Source: Collinsella bouchesdurhonensis (GTDB lineage Bacteria > Actinomycetota > Coriobacteriia > Coriobacteriales > Coriobacteriaceae). Taken from it: 64,000 nt of DNA. The notes beneath the pieces were generated by a model. The model was not told the DNA's origin, ran no database searches, and saw only the letters and a list, made by a program, of their open reading frames with translations. A program made the position numbers and the translations under genes. Positions 33,609 through 41,942 of the stretch are shown here, one piece after another (position 1 is the first letter of the stretch; each line of letters opens with the position of its first letter). Location: assembly GCF_900155365.1 (NCBI RefSeq), contig NZ_LT699742.1:165974-229973 (forward strand), written 5' to 3'.

Positions 33609-35423
33609 ATGATCAACCATTTTTGCAAGACTCCGCTTTGGGAGTGCAATGACAAGCTCGTGCGCGTAGCGCAGGGCCAGGAGCCGGCAGACCTCGTGAT
33701 TCGTCATGCCAACTTGGTGAGCGTAACCACGCACGAGATTTTGGAAGACACTGATATCGCCGTGTCCTGTGGGCGCATCGCCTATTTGGGCATGGGCGAG
33801 TACACCGCGGAGCATTGCATTGGTGAGAACACGACGGTAGTGGACGCTACGGGCAAGTACGTAGCTCCGGGCTATATCGATTCTCACATTCATGTCGAGT
33901 CGGCTATGATCGGCTGTGCCGAGTACGCCAAGGTTGTGGTCCCGCGCGGCACCACTGCGATCTTTGCCGATCCGCATGAATGCTGCAACGTTGTAGGCCT
34001 CGATGGCGTGCGCGTGATGTTTGACGATGCCAAGCGCGCCCCGCTCAAAGCGATGCTCACCACGCCTTCGTGCGTGCCCGCCGTGACCGGCTTTGACGAC
34101 AGCGGCTCTTACGTGGATGCGGCACAGGTTGCCGAGACCATGAAGTGGGATGACGTTGTAGGCCTGGGCGAGATGATGAACTTCCCCGGCATCCTGGGTG
34201 GTGAGGAGAATGCCCAGCATGAGGTGGGGGAGACCCTCAAGGCCGGCAAGTGCGTGACGGGCCACTACTCCATCTCCGAGACCGATCGCGGCCTCAACGC
34301 ATACATCGCTTCGGGCGTCCGCGCTTGTCACGAGTGCATTACGTCCGACGACGTGATGGCCAAGCTGCGCATGGGCATGTACGTGCAGGCGCGCTATGGC
34401 TCGGCATGGCTTTCGCTTCCCAATTACCTCCCGCAGGTGCTTGAGAGCGGCGTCGACACGCGTTTGATTATCCTGTGCACCGATGACAACCATCCCAACA
34501 CGCTTGTCAGCGAGGGCGGCATGGACCGCGCTCTGCGCGCCGTGCTCGAGTGCGGATGTGACCCTGTGACAGCTTTGCAGTTTGCGACCATCAACGCCGC
34601 GCAGTGCCTGGGCGTGGACCAGGATATGGGTTCTATCACCCCGGGCAAGTGCGCCGACATGGTGGTCCTGCCCAATCTGGAGACCTTCATTCCCGAGCAG
34701 GTTTATATCGACGGCGACTTGGTGGCTCAAGACGGGAAGGCCACGTTCGACCACGACCTCTTTGAGTGGCCCGAGTTTATGACGCATACCATGAACGTTG
34801 GCCGCACCTTTACCGCTGCGGATTTCGAGATTCCCGTGGACCGTCCCGACGGTATGTGCCGCGTGCGCGCCATTGGCGGTGTAGGTGGCTCGACCATTAC
34901 CGAGGATGCGGTAATCGAGGTTCCCGTTGTGGACGGAAAGCTGCAGGCGAACCCCGCGATCGATGCGCTCAAGATGGCCGTGTTCGACCGCCATCACGGC
35001 GCCGAGGGTACTCATTCGTTTGGCTTCTGCACGGGCTTTGGCGTCCACGGTGCGCTGGCACAGACTGTTGCGCACGACTCCCACAACCTGCTTGTTGTGG
35101 GCGATAACGACGAGGACATGGCGCTTGCTGCCCAGACGCTCGTGGAGTGCGGCGGTGGCGAGGTCGCGGTTCAGGACGGCCGCGTGCTCGCTTTGGTGGA
35201 ACTGCCGGTTTGCGGCCTCATGAGTGACAAGCATGTCGAGGAAGTTGCCCAGGAGGTGGCTGCCATCGAGCAGGCTTGGGCCGATATGGGTTGCAAGATG
35301 CCCTCGCCCTTCATGACCATGGGCATCCTTTCGCTGCCTTGCGTGCCGGTGCTTCGCCTTACTAATCGCGGTTATGTGAACTGCCTCACCTTCCAGTTCG
35401 AGGACCTGCTCATCGAAGACTAA
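33609..35423 (+). CDS. ade: Adenine deaminase
   Basis: The 604-residue amidohydrolase has the adenine deaminase signature PGYIDSHIHVESAM, a FADPHE metal motif, and a C-terminal AdeC domain with MGILSLPC and an LTNRGYVN ending. It hydrolyses adenine to hypoxanthine and ammonia in purine salvage, using two metals (Mn or Fe). Length fits the family of about 580-610 residues. The ATG at 33609 follows GAAAGG. With xanthine phosphoribosyltransferase at 41.2 kb and PRPP synthetase at 50 kb, the window covers several purine-salvage steps, though in separate transcripts. Confidence 0.94.
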   Translation: MINHFCKTPLWECNDKLVRVAQGQEPADLVIRHANLVSVTTHEILEDTDIAVSCGRIAYLGMGEYTAEHCIGENTTVVDATGKYVAPGYIDSHIHVESAMIGCAEYAKVVVPRGTTAIFADPHECCNVVGLDGVRVMFDDAKRAPLKAMLTTPSCVPAVTGFDDSGSYVDAAQVAETMKWDDVVGLGEMMNFPGILGGEENAQHEVGETLKAGKCVTGHYSISETDRGLNAYIASGVRACHECITSDDVMAKLRMGMYVQARYGSAWLSLPNYLPQVLESGVDTRLIILCTDDNHPNTLVSEGGMDRALRAVLECGCDPVTALQFATINAAQCLGVDQDMGSITPGKCADMVVLPNLETFIPEQVYIDGDLVAQDGKATFDHDLFEWPEFMTHTMNVGRTFTAADFEIPVDRPDGMCRVRAIGGVGGSTITEDAVIEVPVVDGKLQANPAIDALKMAVFDRHHGAEGTHSFGFCTGFGVHGALAQTVAHDSHNLLVVGDNDEDMALAAQTLVECGGGEVAVQDGRVLALVELPVCGLMSDKHVEEVAQEVAAIEQAWADMGCKMPSPFMTMGILSLPCVPVLRLTNRGYVNCLTFQFEDLLIED

Positions 35424-35431
35424 CCCTCCCC

Positions 35432-35470
35432 ATATGACAAAAGTCCACGGGTTTGTTTTGTCATATTTTT
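35432..35470 (+). terminator. Intrinsic terminator of adenine deaminase
   Basis: An 11-bp stem, ATATGACAAAA (35432-35442) and its complement (35456-35466), is followed by TTTT. Confidence 0.75.
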
Positions 35471-35495
35471 GATCGGACCTGATTGGACAAAAAAT

Positions 35496-35527
35496 ATGCC
35501 CCGCATCTCATGGGAGGTGCGGGGCAT
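35496..35527 (-). terminator. Intrinsic terminator of kup
   Basis: ATGCCCCGCA pairs with TGCGGGGCAT. On the minus strand the hairpin is followed by ATTTTTTG, which suits the kup gene ending at 35580. Confidence 0.75.
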
Positions 35528-35579
35528 TTTCGGTGCGCATGGGAATGCGTCGAGCTAAACGAACGACGGGGGTGCGAAA

Positions 35580-37619
35580 CTAGGGGCGCTCGTCTGGGGC
35601 GATGCGCTGCATCTTGTCGACGCTCTTGAACTTGGTGAACAGCGGCACATATTCGAACGTGACGTTGGAGTTCTCCAGGCCGTACCAGCGTGCCGGGTTG
35701 CCGGCGGCGCGGCGAATGAGGTACTTGAGGACAATAGCCGTGCGCTCGGTGCTGTCCACATCGGATTCGGGTGCAAGAAGCTTTCGCAGCATGATGAACT
35801 GGAACGAACCGATGGGGCTCGGCTTCTTATAGACCGAATACTCGTGGGTCTGGTCGGGGAGCTCGCCGGATGCGGACAGGTCGGAGACCACCTGGCGCAG
35901 ATAGGCGTTCACGCGCTGGTTGACCTTATAACCCAAGAACAGGTGCACGCGGAAGACGTAATCGGTGCCAAAGGTCTCAACGGAATAGGCGAACGTATGG
36001 GGCTCGTCCATGGTCTCGACGTTAATGAACCAGTAGGCACGAGCACGCTTGGGGTGCTTGTCGAGGATCGAGTAGATCACGTCGCGATCGATGTAATCGG
36101 TGTTGCTGTCCTTGGTAAGGTAGACGATGTTGTCGCTCATCAGCTCGTAGGTCTCGTCGTTGCGCAGACGATCGAGCTGTGGCAGGTAGGTGCGCAGCGG
36201 CAGCAGCGTTGCCTGGCGGCGTTCGACGGCGGTGCCGTTGAACCAGCTCACCATGATGCCCATGATGAGCGCTGCCATCAAAATGGTGAAATAGCCGCCG
36301 TGGAAGAATTTGGTGAGCGAGGAACCAAAGAAGAAGCCCTCGAGCGCCAGGAAGAACACGATAAAGACCCAGGGGAAGACCTTGATCTTGCGGTCGCTAT
36401 GCAGGTAGAAGAAGAGCAGCAGCGTGGTGCACATCATGGTGATGGTGATGGCCAGGCCGTATGCCGCTTCCATGTGAGCGGAGGACTGGAAGAGCAAGAC
36501 CACGATGACGCAGCCCACGAGCATGACGTTGTTCACCATGGGGATATAGAGTTGGCCCTTGGTCTCTGCCGGGTAGAAGACCTGCATGTGCGGCATGAGG
36601 TCCAGACGGCTTGCCTCGGATACCAGTGAGAATGCGCCGGTGATGAGCGCCTGCGAGGCGATGATGGCGGCAAGCGTGGAGAGGATCACGGCAAACGGGC
36701 GAACGTTGCTGTTGAGCATCTCAAAGAACGGGTTGAGGTCATGGATGCCCACAAGCGAGGGGTTGCTGGCGTTGGCAAGCAACCAAGCTCCTTGACCAAG
36801 GTAGGAAAGCAGCAGACAGACCTTAACGAACGGCCAGGTGGCGTAGATGTTTCCGCGACCCACATGGCCCATGTCGGAATAGAGGGCCTCGGCGCCGGTG
36901 GTGGCAAGGAAGCAGCTGCCCAAGATCATGATGCCCGCATGGTTGTGAGGCGAGAGCAAGAACGAGATGCCTTCAAACGGGTTGAACGCGAGCAAAACGA
37001 TGGGGTTGCCCAGGACAAAGAACAAGCCGGTGCCGCCCAGGAACAGGAACCACAGGGTCATGATGGGGCCAAAGGCGCGGCCGATTTTGGCGGTACCCAC
37101 GTGCTGAATCAAGAACAGCGCGATGATGATTGCAAGCGTGATGATGACCACGTGGGTCTGCCCTGGACCGATGATCGACTCCATGGCAGGGATGGTTCGC
37201 AGACCTTCGACAGCGGTGGTAACGGTCACCGCGGGAGTGAGGATACCGTCGGCCAAAAGTGCGGCGCCGCCCAGCATGGCAGGGATGATGAGCCACTTGC
37301 CAAAGCGACGTACCAAGCTATAGAGGGCGAAGATGCCACCTTCGCCGTGGTTGTCGGCCTTCATGCAGATCAGCACATATTTAATGGTGGTAAGCAGCGT
37401 GACTGTCCAGATCACAAGCGAAAGGGCGCCCAGGATAAATTCCTGGTTTACCGAGGTAATGCCACCGTTGCCGGCAACGAGCGCCTTGGTGACGTACATC
37501 GGGGACGTTCCGATGTCTCCGTACACCACGCCAAGCGTGACGAGCATGGCGGAGAGGCTGATAGGGATTGCGTGCGCATCAGCGTTGCTCACGGTTGCGG
37601 ATTGAGCCTTTTTGCCCAT
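35580..37619 (-). CDS. kup: KUP-family potassium transporter
   Basis: This 679-residue protein has the KUP N-terminal motif GVVYGDIGTSPMY. About twelve transmembrane helices follow (residues 20-455), with GGIFALYSL and GALLADGILTP, and then a cytoplasmic C-terminal domain. Kup imports K+ with protons. The start ATG at 37619 follows AAAGGAGGAACG. The leader holds an 8-bp hairpin at 37647-37686. I checked for the c-di-AMP riboswitch (ydaO) that often controls K+ genes and do not see its conserved core. Confidence 0.94.
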   Translation of the reverse strand: MGKKAQSATVSNADAHAIPISLSAMLVTLGVVYGDIGTSPMYVTKALVAGNGGITSVNQEFILGALSLVIWTVTLLTTIKYVLICMKADNHGEGGIFALYSLVRRFGKWLIIPAMLGGAALLADGILTPAVTVTTAVEGLRTIPAMESIIGPGQTHVVIITLAIIIALFLIQHVGTAKIGRAFGPIMTLWFLFLGGTGLFFVLGNPIVLLAFNPFEGISFLLSPHNHAGIMILGSCFLATTGAEALYSDMGHVGRGNIYATWPFVKVCLLLSYLGQGAWLLANASNPSLVGIHDLNPFFEMLNSNVRPFAVILSTLAAIIASQALITGAFSLVSEASRLDLMPHMQVFYPAETKGQLYIPMVNNVMLVGCVIVVLLFQSSAHMEAAYGLAITITMMCTTLLLFFYLHSDRKIKVFPWVFIVFFLALEGFFFGSSLTKFFHGGYFTILMAALIMGIMVSWFNGTAVERRQATLLPLRTYLPQLDRLRNDETYELMSDNIVYLTKDSNTDYIDRDVIYSILDKHPKRARAYWFINVETMDEPHTFAYSVETFGTDYVFRVHLFLGYKVNQRVNAYLRQVVSDLSASGELPDQTHEYSVYKKPSPIGSFQFIMLRKLLAPESDVDSTERTAIVLKYLIRRAAGNPARWYGLENSNVTFEYVPLFTKFKSVDKMQRIAPDERP

Positions 37620-37646
37620 GTCGCGTCGTTCCTCCTTTTACCATCT

Positions 37647-37686
37647 CAGCCGCCTTACCAGGTAGATATCCCGATAGGGGCGGCTG
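37647..37686 (-). promoter_or_regulatory. Stem-loop in the kup leader
   Basis: CAGCCGCC (37647-37654) pairs with GGCGGCTG (37679-37686), shortly before the ribosome binding site of kup. A TATACT box for the minus strand stands at about 37717-37722. Confidence 0.35.
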
Positions 37687-37845
37687 TTGGAAAACGGGTG
37701 CCTAATCCTCAAAAGTATAGCCATGCGCGCGATTCTGTGCGCGACAATTTGCGAAAACGCCTGCGCAGTCGAGGAATTGGACCACAGGAGCGCGTGGTCT
37801 GTGGAGAATCGTGTCCCGGGCGCATGCGGGGCGGATTCGCTCTTT

Positions 37846-40269
37846 CTATTTTTCCGAGCTGCCTGCCCGTCCGTGGTCGCGCTCGTGTTCGCGTAGCTCC
37901 GCCTGACGTGCGCTGATGGCGGCATCATCCATACCAGCCAGGCGCATGGCGTCTTCGATGCGGCAGCGCTTGACGATATAGCAGTGATGGATGCGCTTGT
38001 TGCGCGAGAAGTCCTCGGGGATGGTTTGCTCGGTGATGTCGGTAAGCACTACGCCGGCTCGTGCCAGGGCTTCTGTATCCGGTTTGAACGTGCGGAGATT
38101 GCACGAGAAGATGGCTTCGCCTTCACGCGTGAGCAGGCGTGAGATGCCTACGATAAGATCCACATGGTCGCGCTGCACATCCCAGGTGCGGCGGCCCATC
38201 TTCGAGGAATTGGAGAACGTGGGCGGATCGCAGAAGATCAAGTCCCAGCGGTTGTCGGTCTGGCGCTGGTCGCGAATCCATGCCAGCACGTCATCGCGTA
38301 CAAAGTAGTGGTTGGAGCCGGTAAAGCCGTTTTGGCGCATGTTGCGCTCGGCCCAGTCCAGATAGGTGTTGGAAAGGTCGACAGTAACGGTTTCTTCCAC
38401 GCCTGCGTCGGCGGCATAGCAGGTGGCGGTGCCGGTGTAGGCAAACAGGTTGAGGAACCAGCGCGCCTTCTTGGCGTGCTCTCGCACCAGGCCACGCGTA
38501 ACGCGGTGGTCAAGAAAGATGCCGGTATCGAGGTAATCGTCAAAGTTGACCGTAAAGGTGAGGCCGCCCTCTTGGATATTGGGAAGCGTCGGGTCGTTGA
38601 GCATGTCGCGCTTGGGCGCGCTTGCGCCCTTGCTGCCCTTCTTGCCGCGCGGCCCCTGGGCATACTGCGAGCCGCCGCGCGAGCGCGTGCGAGCGCGGGT
38701 GGCCACATGATTGGCAGGGACATCGAGCACGGCGGGAGCGACGGCGAGGATATCCATCATGCGTGCCTGAGCGAGCTCGGGGTCGACGCTTTTAGGGGCG
38801 GCATATTCGGCCACGACGAGCCAGCGGCCAGGGGTATCCGGCGTTCCTTCGTAGAGGTCGATGGCTGCAGCGTAGTCGGGAAGATCGGCGTCGTAGACGC
38901 GATAGCAGGTGACACCCTCGCGCGCGGCCCAACGGCGACGCTGCTTTGCTACCTTGCGCAAGCGGGCAGCAAACTGGTCGGATTCGGGGATAAGCACGGG
39001 GATGCGCACACCGTCGCCCACTTCAACGGTTGCCTGATTCGCATCGGCCTCTTCGCTCTGTGCGCGCGTGGCGGGATCGAAGTACATGAGAGAGGCGTCT
39101 TCGTTGTTGGGTTTGATGGCGAGCGTGCGAGCGGGGGAGAGGCCCAGGCTGCGGCAAACGATCGTGTCGCGCGCGAGCACCACGCAGGGTAGGTGCTCTA
39201 GCAGCTCATCGCGCGTGACGTTATCGAGCAGTTTGAGGGCGCGCGAGGTATCGGTTGGGACAATGTCGGTGGTGTCGGCCACGACCATGCCTCGGGCGGG
39301 AAGCGGTGCGCGGCGGATTCCGAGCTTTGCCACGATTTTCTGTGCGTTGGGAGGCATGGTGGCTACGTATTGGGAGAGACCGGCGGCAGCGAGGACGCGC
39401 TGTGTGGCCGAGACAGCGGCGGCGTCTACATCGGTGGCGATGACACGGCAACGGCGTTCGCTTGCGCGTTCGGCGCGACCGTCGGCTTCGTCCAGAAGCG
39501 CTTCCCAGGTTTGCTCGTCATGCAGGCGCCAGCCCATAAAGCCCCAGTGTTCACGCAAGAGTCCCGGGGCACGGTCGAGAAGCTGCTGAGTCGCCTCGAG
39601 CACCAGGCCGCCGCCTGCACAGCAGACGTCAACAAAGACGAGCGGGGCCGCGCTCTCGGCGCCCTCGTCCTCACCGGGGGTTTCGGCGCACAGCAGGGGC
39701 CATCCTCCCTGCGCGAGGGCAAGGGCGGCGTAGTCGGGACGAAGCACATGATGGGCGGCATCGCCGTGGGTTGCCTCGCGGGGGAGGCGGCGGAACAGCG
39801 CGTCTCCCGAGAGGTCGAGATGCAGGCTTGCGCGATTGTTGCGAATGGAAAGGGCGATGCGCGCGTCGGGGTTTTCGGTATCGACGTTAGGACGCGCTCC
39901 GGTTGCCTCAAGCATGTGGTCGCAGATGGCGTCTTTTACGCGCAGGGCGCTAAAGCGGGTGTTTCGCAAGTTGTCATTGGTGCCACGAGCGGTGACGGCG
40001 ATGGTGGCGCCTTCGGCCAGGATCTCTTCCCAGGCAATCTCGCGTGTGCCGGCGTAGAGGGCATCGGCGTTGCGGGCGTCAAAGCGATCGATGACCACCA
40101 GAATACGGCTCGCCAGGCGTGACCACAGGCAGGCGCGCTCGCCATCGATGACCTGGCCTGTAAACGAAACGCGGCCCTTGAGCTTGCGTACTTGTGCTAG
40201 GCCGAGGGCATTGAGCTCATCGGCAAGGGCGTCCTCAAAACCGGTGGGACAGCTGGCAAAGAATTCCAT
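37846..40269 (-). CDS. rlmL: RlmKL-type bifunctional 23S rRNA methyltransferase with degenerate RlmL half
   Basis: The 807-residue protein matches RlmKL in order: THUMP-containing N-terminus, RlmL methyltransferase domain (about 175-345) and RlmK domain (about 540-770). In E. coli the two halves make m2G2445 and m7G2069 in 23S rRNA. The RlmK half is intact, with LFAYTGTATCYAADAG and DPPTFSNSSKM. In the RlmL half the SAM motif DPMCGSG reads DVCCAGG (about 215) and the catalytic NPPY position reads ADTT (about 330). This half is probably inactive. A linker rich in Arg/Ser/Gly/Lys follows at about 525-560. The ATG at 40269 follows GAAAGG; an upstream TTG would contain that site. Confidence 0.87.
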   Translation of the reverse strand: MEFFASCPTGFEDALADELNALGLAQVRKLKGRVSFTGQVIDGERACLWSRLASRILVVIDRFDARNADALYAGTREIAWEEILAEGATIAVTARGTNDNLRNTRFSALRVKDAICDHMLEATGARPNVDTENPDARIALSIRNNRASLHLDLSGDALFRRLPREATHGDAAHHVLRPDYAALALAQGGWPLLCAETPGEDEGAESAAPLVFVDVCCAGGGLVLEATQQLLDRAPGLLREHWGFMGWRLHDEQTWEALLDEADGRAERASERRCRVIATDVDAAAVSATQRVLAAAGLSQYVATMPPNAQKIVAKLGIRRAPLPARGMVVADTTDIVPTDTSRALKLLDNVTRDELLEHLPCVVLARDTIVCRSLGLSPARTLAIKPNNEDASLMYFDPATRAQSEEADANQATVEVGDGVRIPVLIPESDQFAARLRKVAKQRRRWAAREGVTCYRVYDADLPDYAAAIDLYEGTPDTPGRWLVVAEYAAPKSVDPELAQARMMDILAVAPAVLDVPANHVATRARTRSRGGSQYAQGPRGKKGSKGASAPKRDMLNDPTLPNIQEGGLTFTVNFDDYLDTGIFLDHRVTRGLVREHAKKARWFLNLFAYTGTATCYAADAGVEETVTVDLSNTYLDWAERNMRQNGFTGSNHYFVRDDVLAWIRDQRQTDNRWDLIFCDPPTFSNSSKMGRRTWDVQRDHVDLIVGISRLLTREGEAIFSCNLRTFKPDTEALARAGVVLTDITEQTIPEDFSRNKRIHHCYIVKRCRIEDAMRLAGMDDAAISARQAELREHERDHGRAGSSEK

Positions 40270-40392
40270 GGCATGCGCCTTTCGCAATCAGTATGTTCCG
40301 GCACATTATCGCATGGATGGCCGGCGGGATAGGTCGGTGCGCAAAGGCTGCACCGCAGTCCTCTCATATGAAATAGGTCTGCCGATTGCTCG

Positions 40393-40428
40393 GCTATCTT
40401 ATAAAAAAGTCAATTTCTATAAGATAGC
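40393..40428. promoter_or_regulatory. Inverted repeat, candidate operator
   Basis: GCTATCTTATA (40393-40403) and TATAAGATAGC (40418-40428) are perfect inverted copies 14 bp apart, in the AT-rich gap between the divergent rlmL and flavin reductase genes. The rest of this 286-bp gap holds nothing else recognisable. Confidence 0.45.
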
Positions 40429-40555
40429 GGCCTTCAAGTGAGGTCTAAAGATGAAAAGTGACCCTTGCGGCCATTCTGCTTCTTACGATTGCAGACACTT
40501 GCATGCGGGTATAAGAGTTCTACATAGCAAGCTCTGTACGAGGAGGTTGGCGCGT

Positions 40556-41059
40556 ATGGATAAGACAGCGTTTTTTACGATGACGAGTGGTCTGTATGTG
40601 GTGAGTGCCGCGGCAGGCGATCGCAAGGCAGGCTGCGTGGTCAACACGGCGGTGCAGGTGACGTCCAGCCCTGCGCGCATTTCGGTTGCGGTGAACAAGG
40701 AGAACTTCACCGCAGGAGTGATTGCCGATGCCGGCGCCTTTGCCGTGACGGTTATCGATCAGACGGCAGACATGATCTACATCGGCAATTTTGGTTTCCG
40801 TACCTCGGCGAACTTCGATAAGTTCGAACGCTATGAGGAGCGCCAGACTGCTCTTGGTGCGCCTTATGTGCCCGAGCATGCGACGGCGCTGTTCTCGTGC
40901 CGTTTGGTGGAAACCCTCGACGTGGGCACGCACCTGCTTTTTATTGGCGAGGTTGAGGATGCGCAAAAGCTGTCTGATGAAGTTCCGCTTACCTATGACT
41001 ACTATCACAAAGTCCTCAAGGGAAAGACACCGCCCAAGGCATCTTCGTATATCGAGTAG
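40556..41059 (+). CDS. Flavin reductase (DIM6/NTAB) family protein
   Basis: The 167-residue protein has the flavin reductase-like FMN-binding split barrel: FFTMTSGLYVVSA, GCVVNTAVQVTSSPARISVA and NKENFT at the N-terminus. Its end, YYHKVLKGKTPPKAS, is typical for anaerobe members that in other proteins lead into a rubredoxin domain. No rubredoxin follows here. Such proteins reduce free flavin or pass electrons to oxygen-detoxifying flavoproteins. The ATG at 40556 follows AGGAGG. The inverted repeat at 40393 may be its control site. Confidence 0.87.
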   Translation: MDKTAFFTMTSGLYVVSAAAGDRKAGCVVNTAVQVTSSPARISVAVNKENFTAGVIADAGAFAVTVIDQTADMIYIGNFGFRTSANFDKFERYEERQTALGAPYVPEHATALFSCRLVETLDVGTHLLFIGEVEDAQKLSDEVPLTYDYYHKVLKGKTPPKASSYIE

Positions 41060-41087
41060 AGATTGGGGCAACATGACGTAAACAACA

Positions 41088-41120
41088 TCGGCCCGCACGC
41101 CGTCAAAGCGTGCGGGCCGA
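41088..41120. terminator. Hairpin between convergent flavin reductase and xpt
   Basis: TCGGCCCGCACGC (41088-41100) pairs perfectly with 41108-41120 over 13 bp with a 7-nt loop, between two convergent stops. Confidence 0.7.
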
Positions 41121-41153
41121 TGCCGTTATCGCAGGGGTTCTTGGTGCAGTGCG

Positions 41154-41732
41154 CTATGCGAACACGATGTTGCCGGTCTCGGGGTCCATGCTGTCGACGA
41201 TAGCGAGGGACTCCACCTGGTAGCCGCGCTCGCGAAGCTCTTTGCCGCCGGGCTGGAAGCCCTTTTCGATGGCAATGCCGATACCTTCGACGACAACGCC
41301 GGCCTCGTCGCAAATCTCCAGAAGACCATTGAGGGCGCAGCCCATGGCCAGGAAGTCGTCGATGATGATGACATGCTCACCGGGGTTGAGGAAACGCTTG
41401 GCAACAATAACGTTGTAAACGCGATTCTTGGTGAAGCTCCTAATCTCCGTGCGGTACTGCTCGCCGTCGAGGTTCGTGGACTCGGTCTTGCGCGCAAAGA
41501 CCACAGGCACGCTGCCAAAATGCTGGGAAGCGACACAGGCAATGCCGATGCCGGACGTCTCGATCGTCAAGATTTTGTCGATGCGCTTGCCCTCAAACAG
41601 GCGTGCCCATTCGGCACCCATCTGGTCGTATAACGACACGTCGCACTGGTGGTTGAGGAAGTTGTCGACTTTCAGGACGTTGCCCTCACGGACGATGCCG
41701 TCCTTGCGAATGCGGTCTTCGAGCTCCTTCAT
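41154..41732 (-). CDS. xpt: Xanthine phosphoribosyltransferase
   Basis: The 192-residue type I phosphoribosyltransferase begins MKELEDRI. It has the Xpt pattern [14 protein letters not shown], an [18 protein letters not shown] loop, and [11 protein letters not shown]. It joins xanthine to PRPP to form XMP in purine salvage. The ATG at 41732 stands behind GGAGG. In Firmicutes xpt is commonly under a purine riboswitch, but the 210 bp upstream do not show that core. It lies downstream of an ABC exporter operon on the same strand, separated by a 13-bp hairpin at 41877-41914. Confidence 0.94.
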   Translation of the reverse strand: MKELEDRIRKDGIVREGNVLKVDNFLNHQCDVSLYDQMGAEWARLFEGKRIDKILTIETSGIGIACVASQHFGSVPVVFARKTESTNLDGEQYRTEIRSFTKNRVYNVIVAKRFLNPGEHVIIIDDFLAMGCALNGLLEICDEAGVVVEGIGIAIEKGFQPGGKELRERGYQVESLAIVDSMDPETGNIVFA

Positions 41733-41876
41733 GTATGTCCTCCAGATGACGAACGCGCGGAAACGATTGTTCACCATATTGCCACGTCTGGGACTCAGGA
41801 CATACCCGCAGGGTGTTCATTCATCTACACGCCACGAAGCAATGGTGTAGACCGTCCAAAACGAGCCAGTATGAAG

Positions 41877-41914
41877 GCGGCCGCCCGACGCGTGATGCGT
41901 TGTCGGGCGGCCGC
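41877..41914 (-). terminator. Hairpin after ABC exporter pair B
   Basis: GCGGCCGCCCGAC at 41877-41889 pairs perfectly with 41902-41914. It lies 29 bp past the ABC gene stop on the minus strand. No T-run follows, so termination may be partial. Confidence 0.55.
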
Positions 41915-41942
41915 TCGGTGAGGTCGTATATGTGGGAAGGCG

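Noticed and set aside
33543..35234. 563-codon minus-strand open frame
   Set aside because: Antisense of adenine deaminase; histidine-rich composition typical of a shadow frame.
36741..37916. 391-codon plus-strand open frame
   Set aside because: Antisense to kup with no coding features.
41733..41942. Purine riboswitch before xpt
   Set aside because: The conserved loop and junction sequences are missing.
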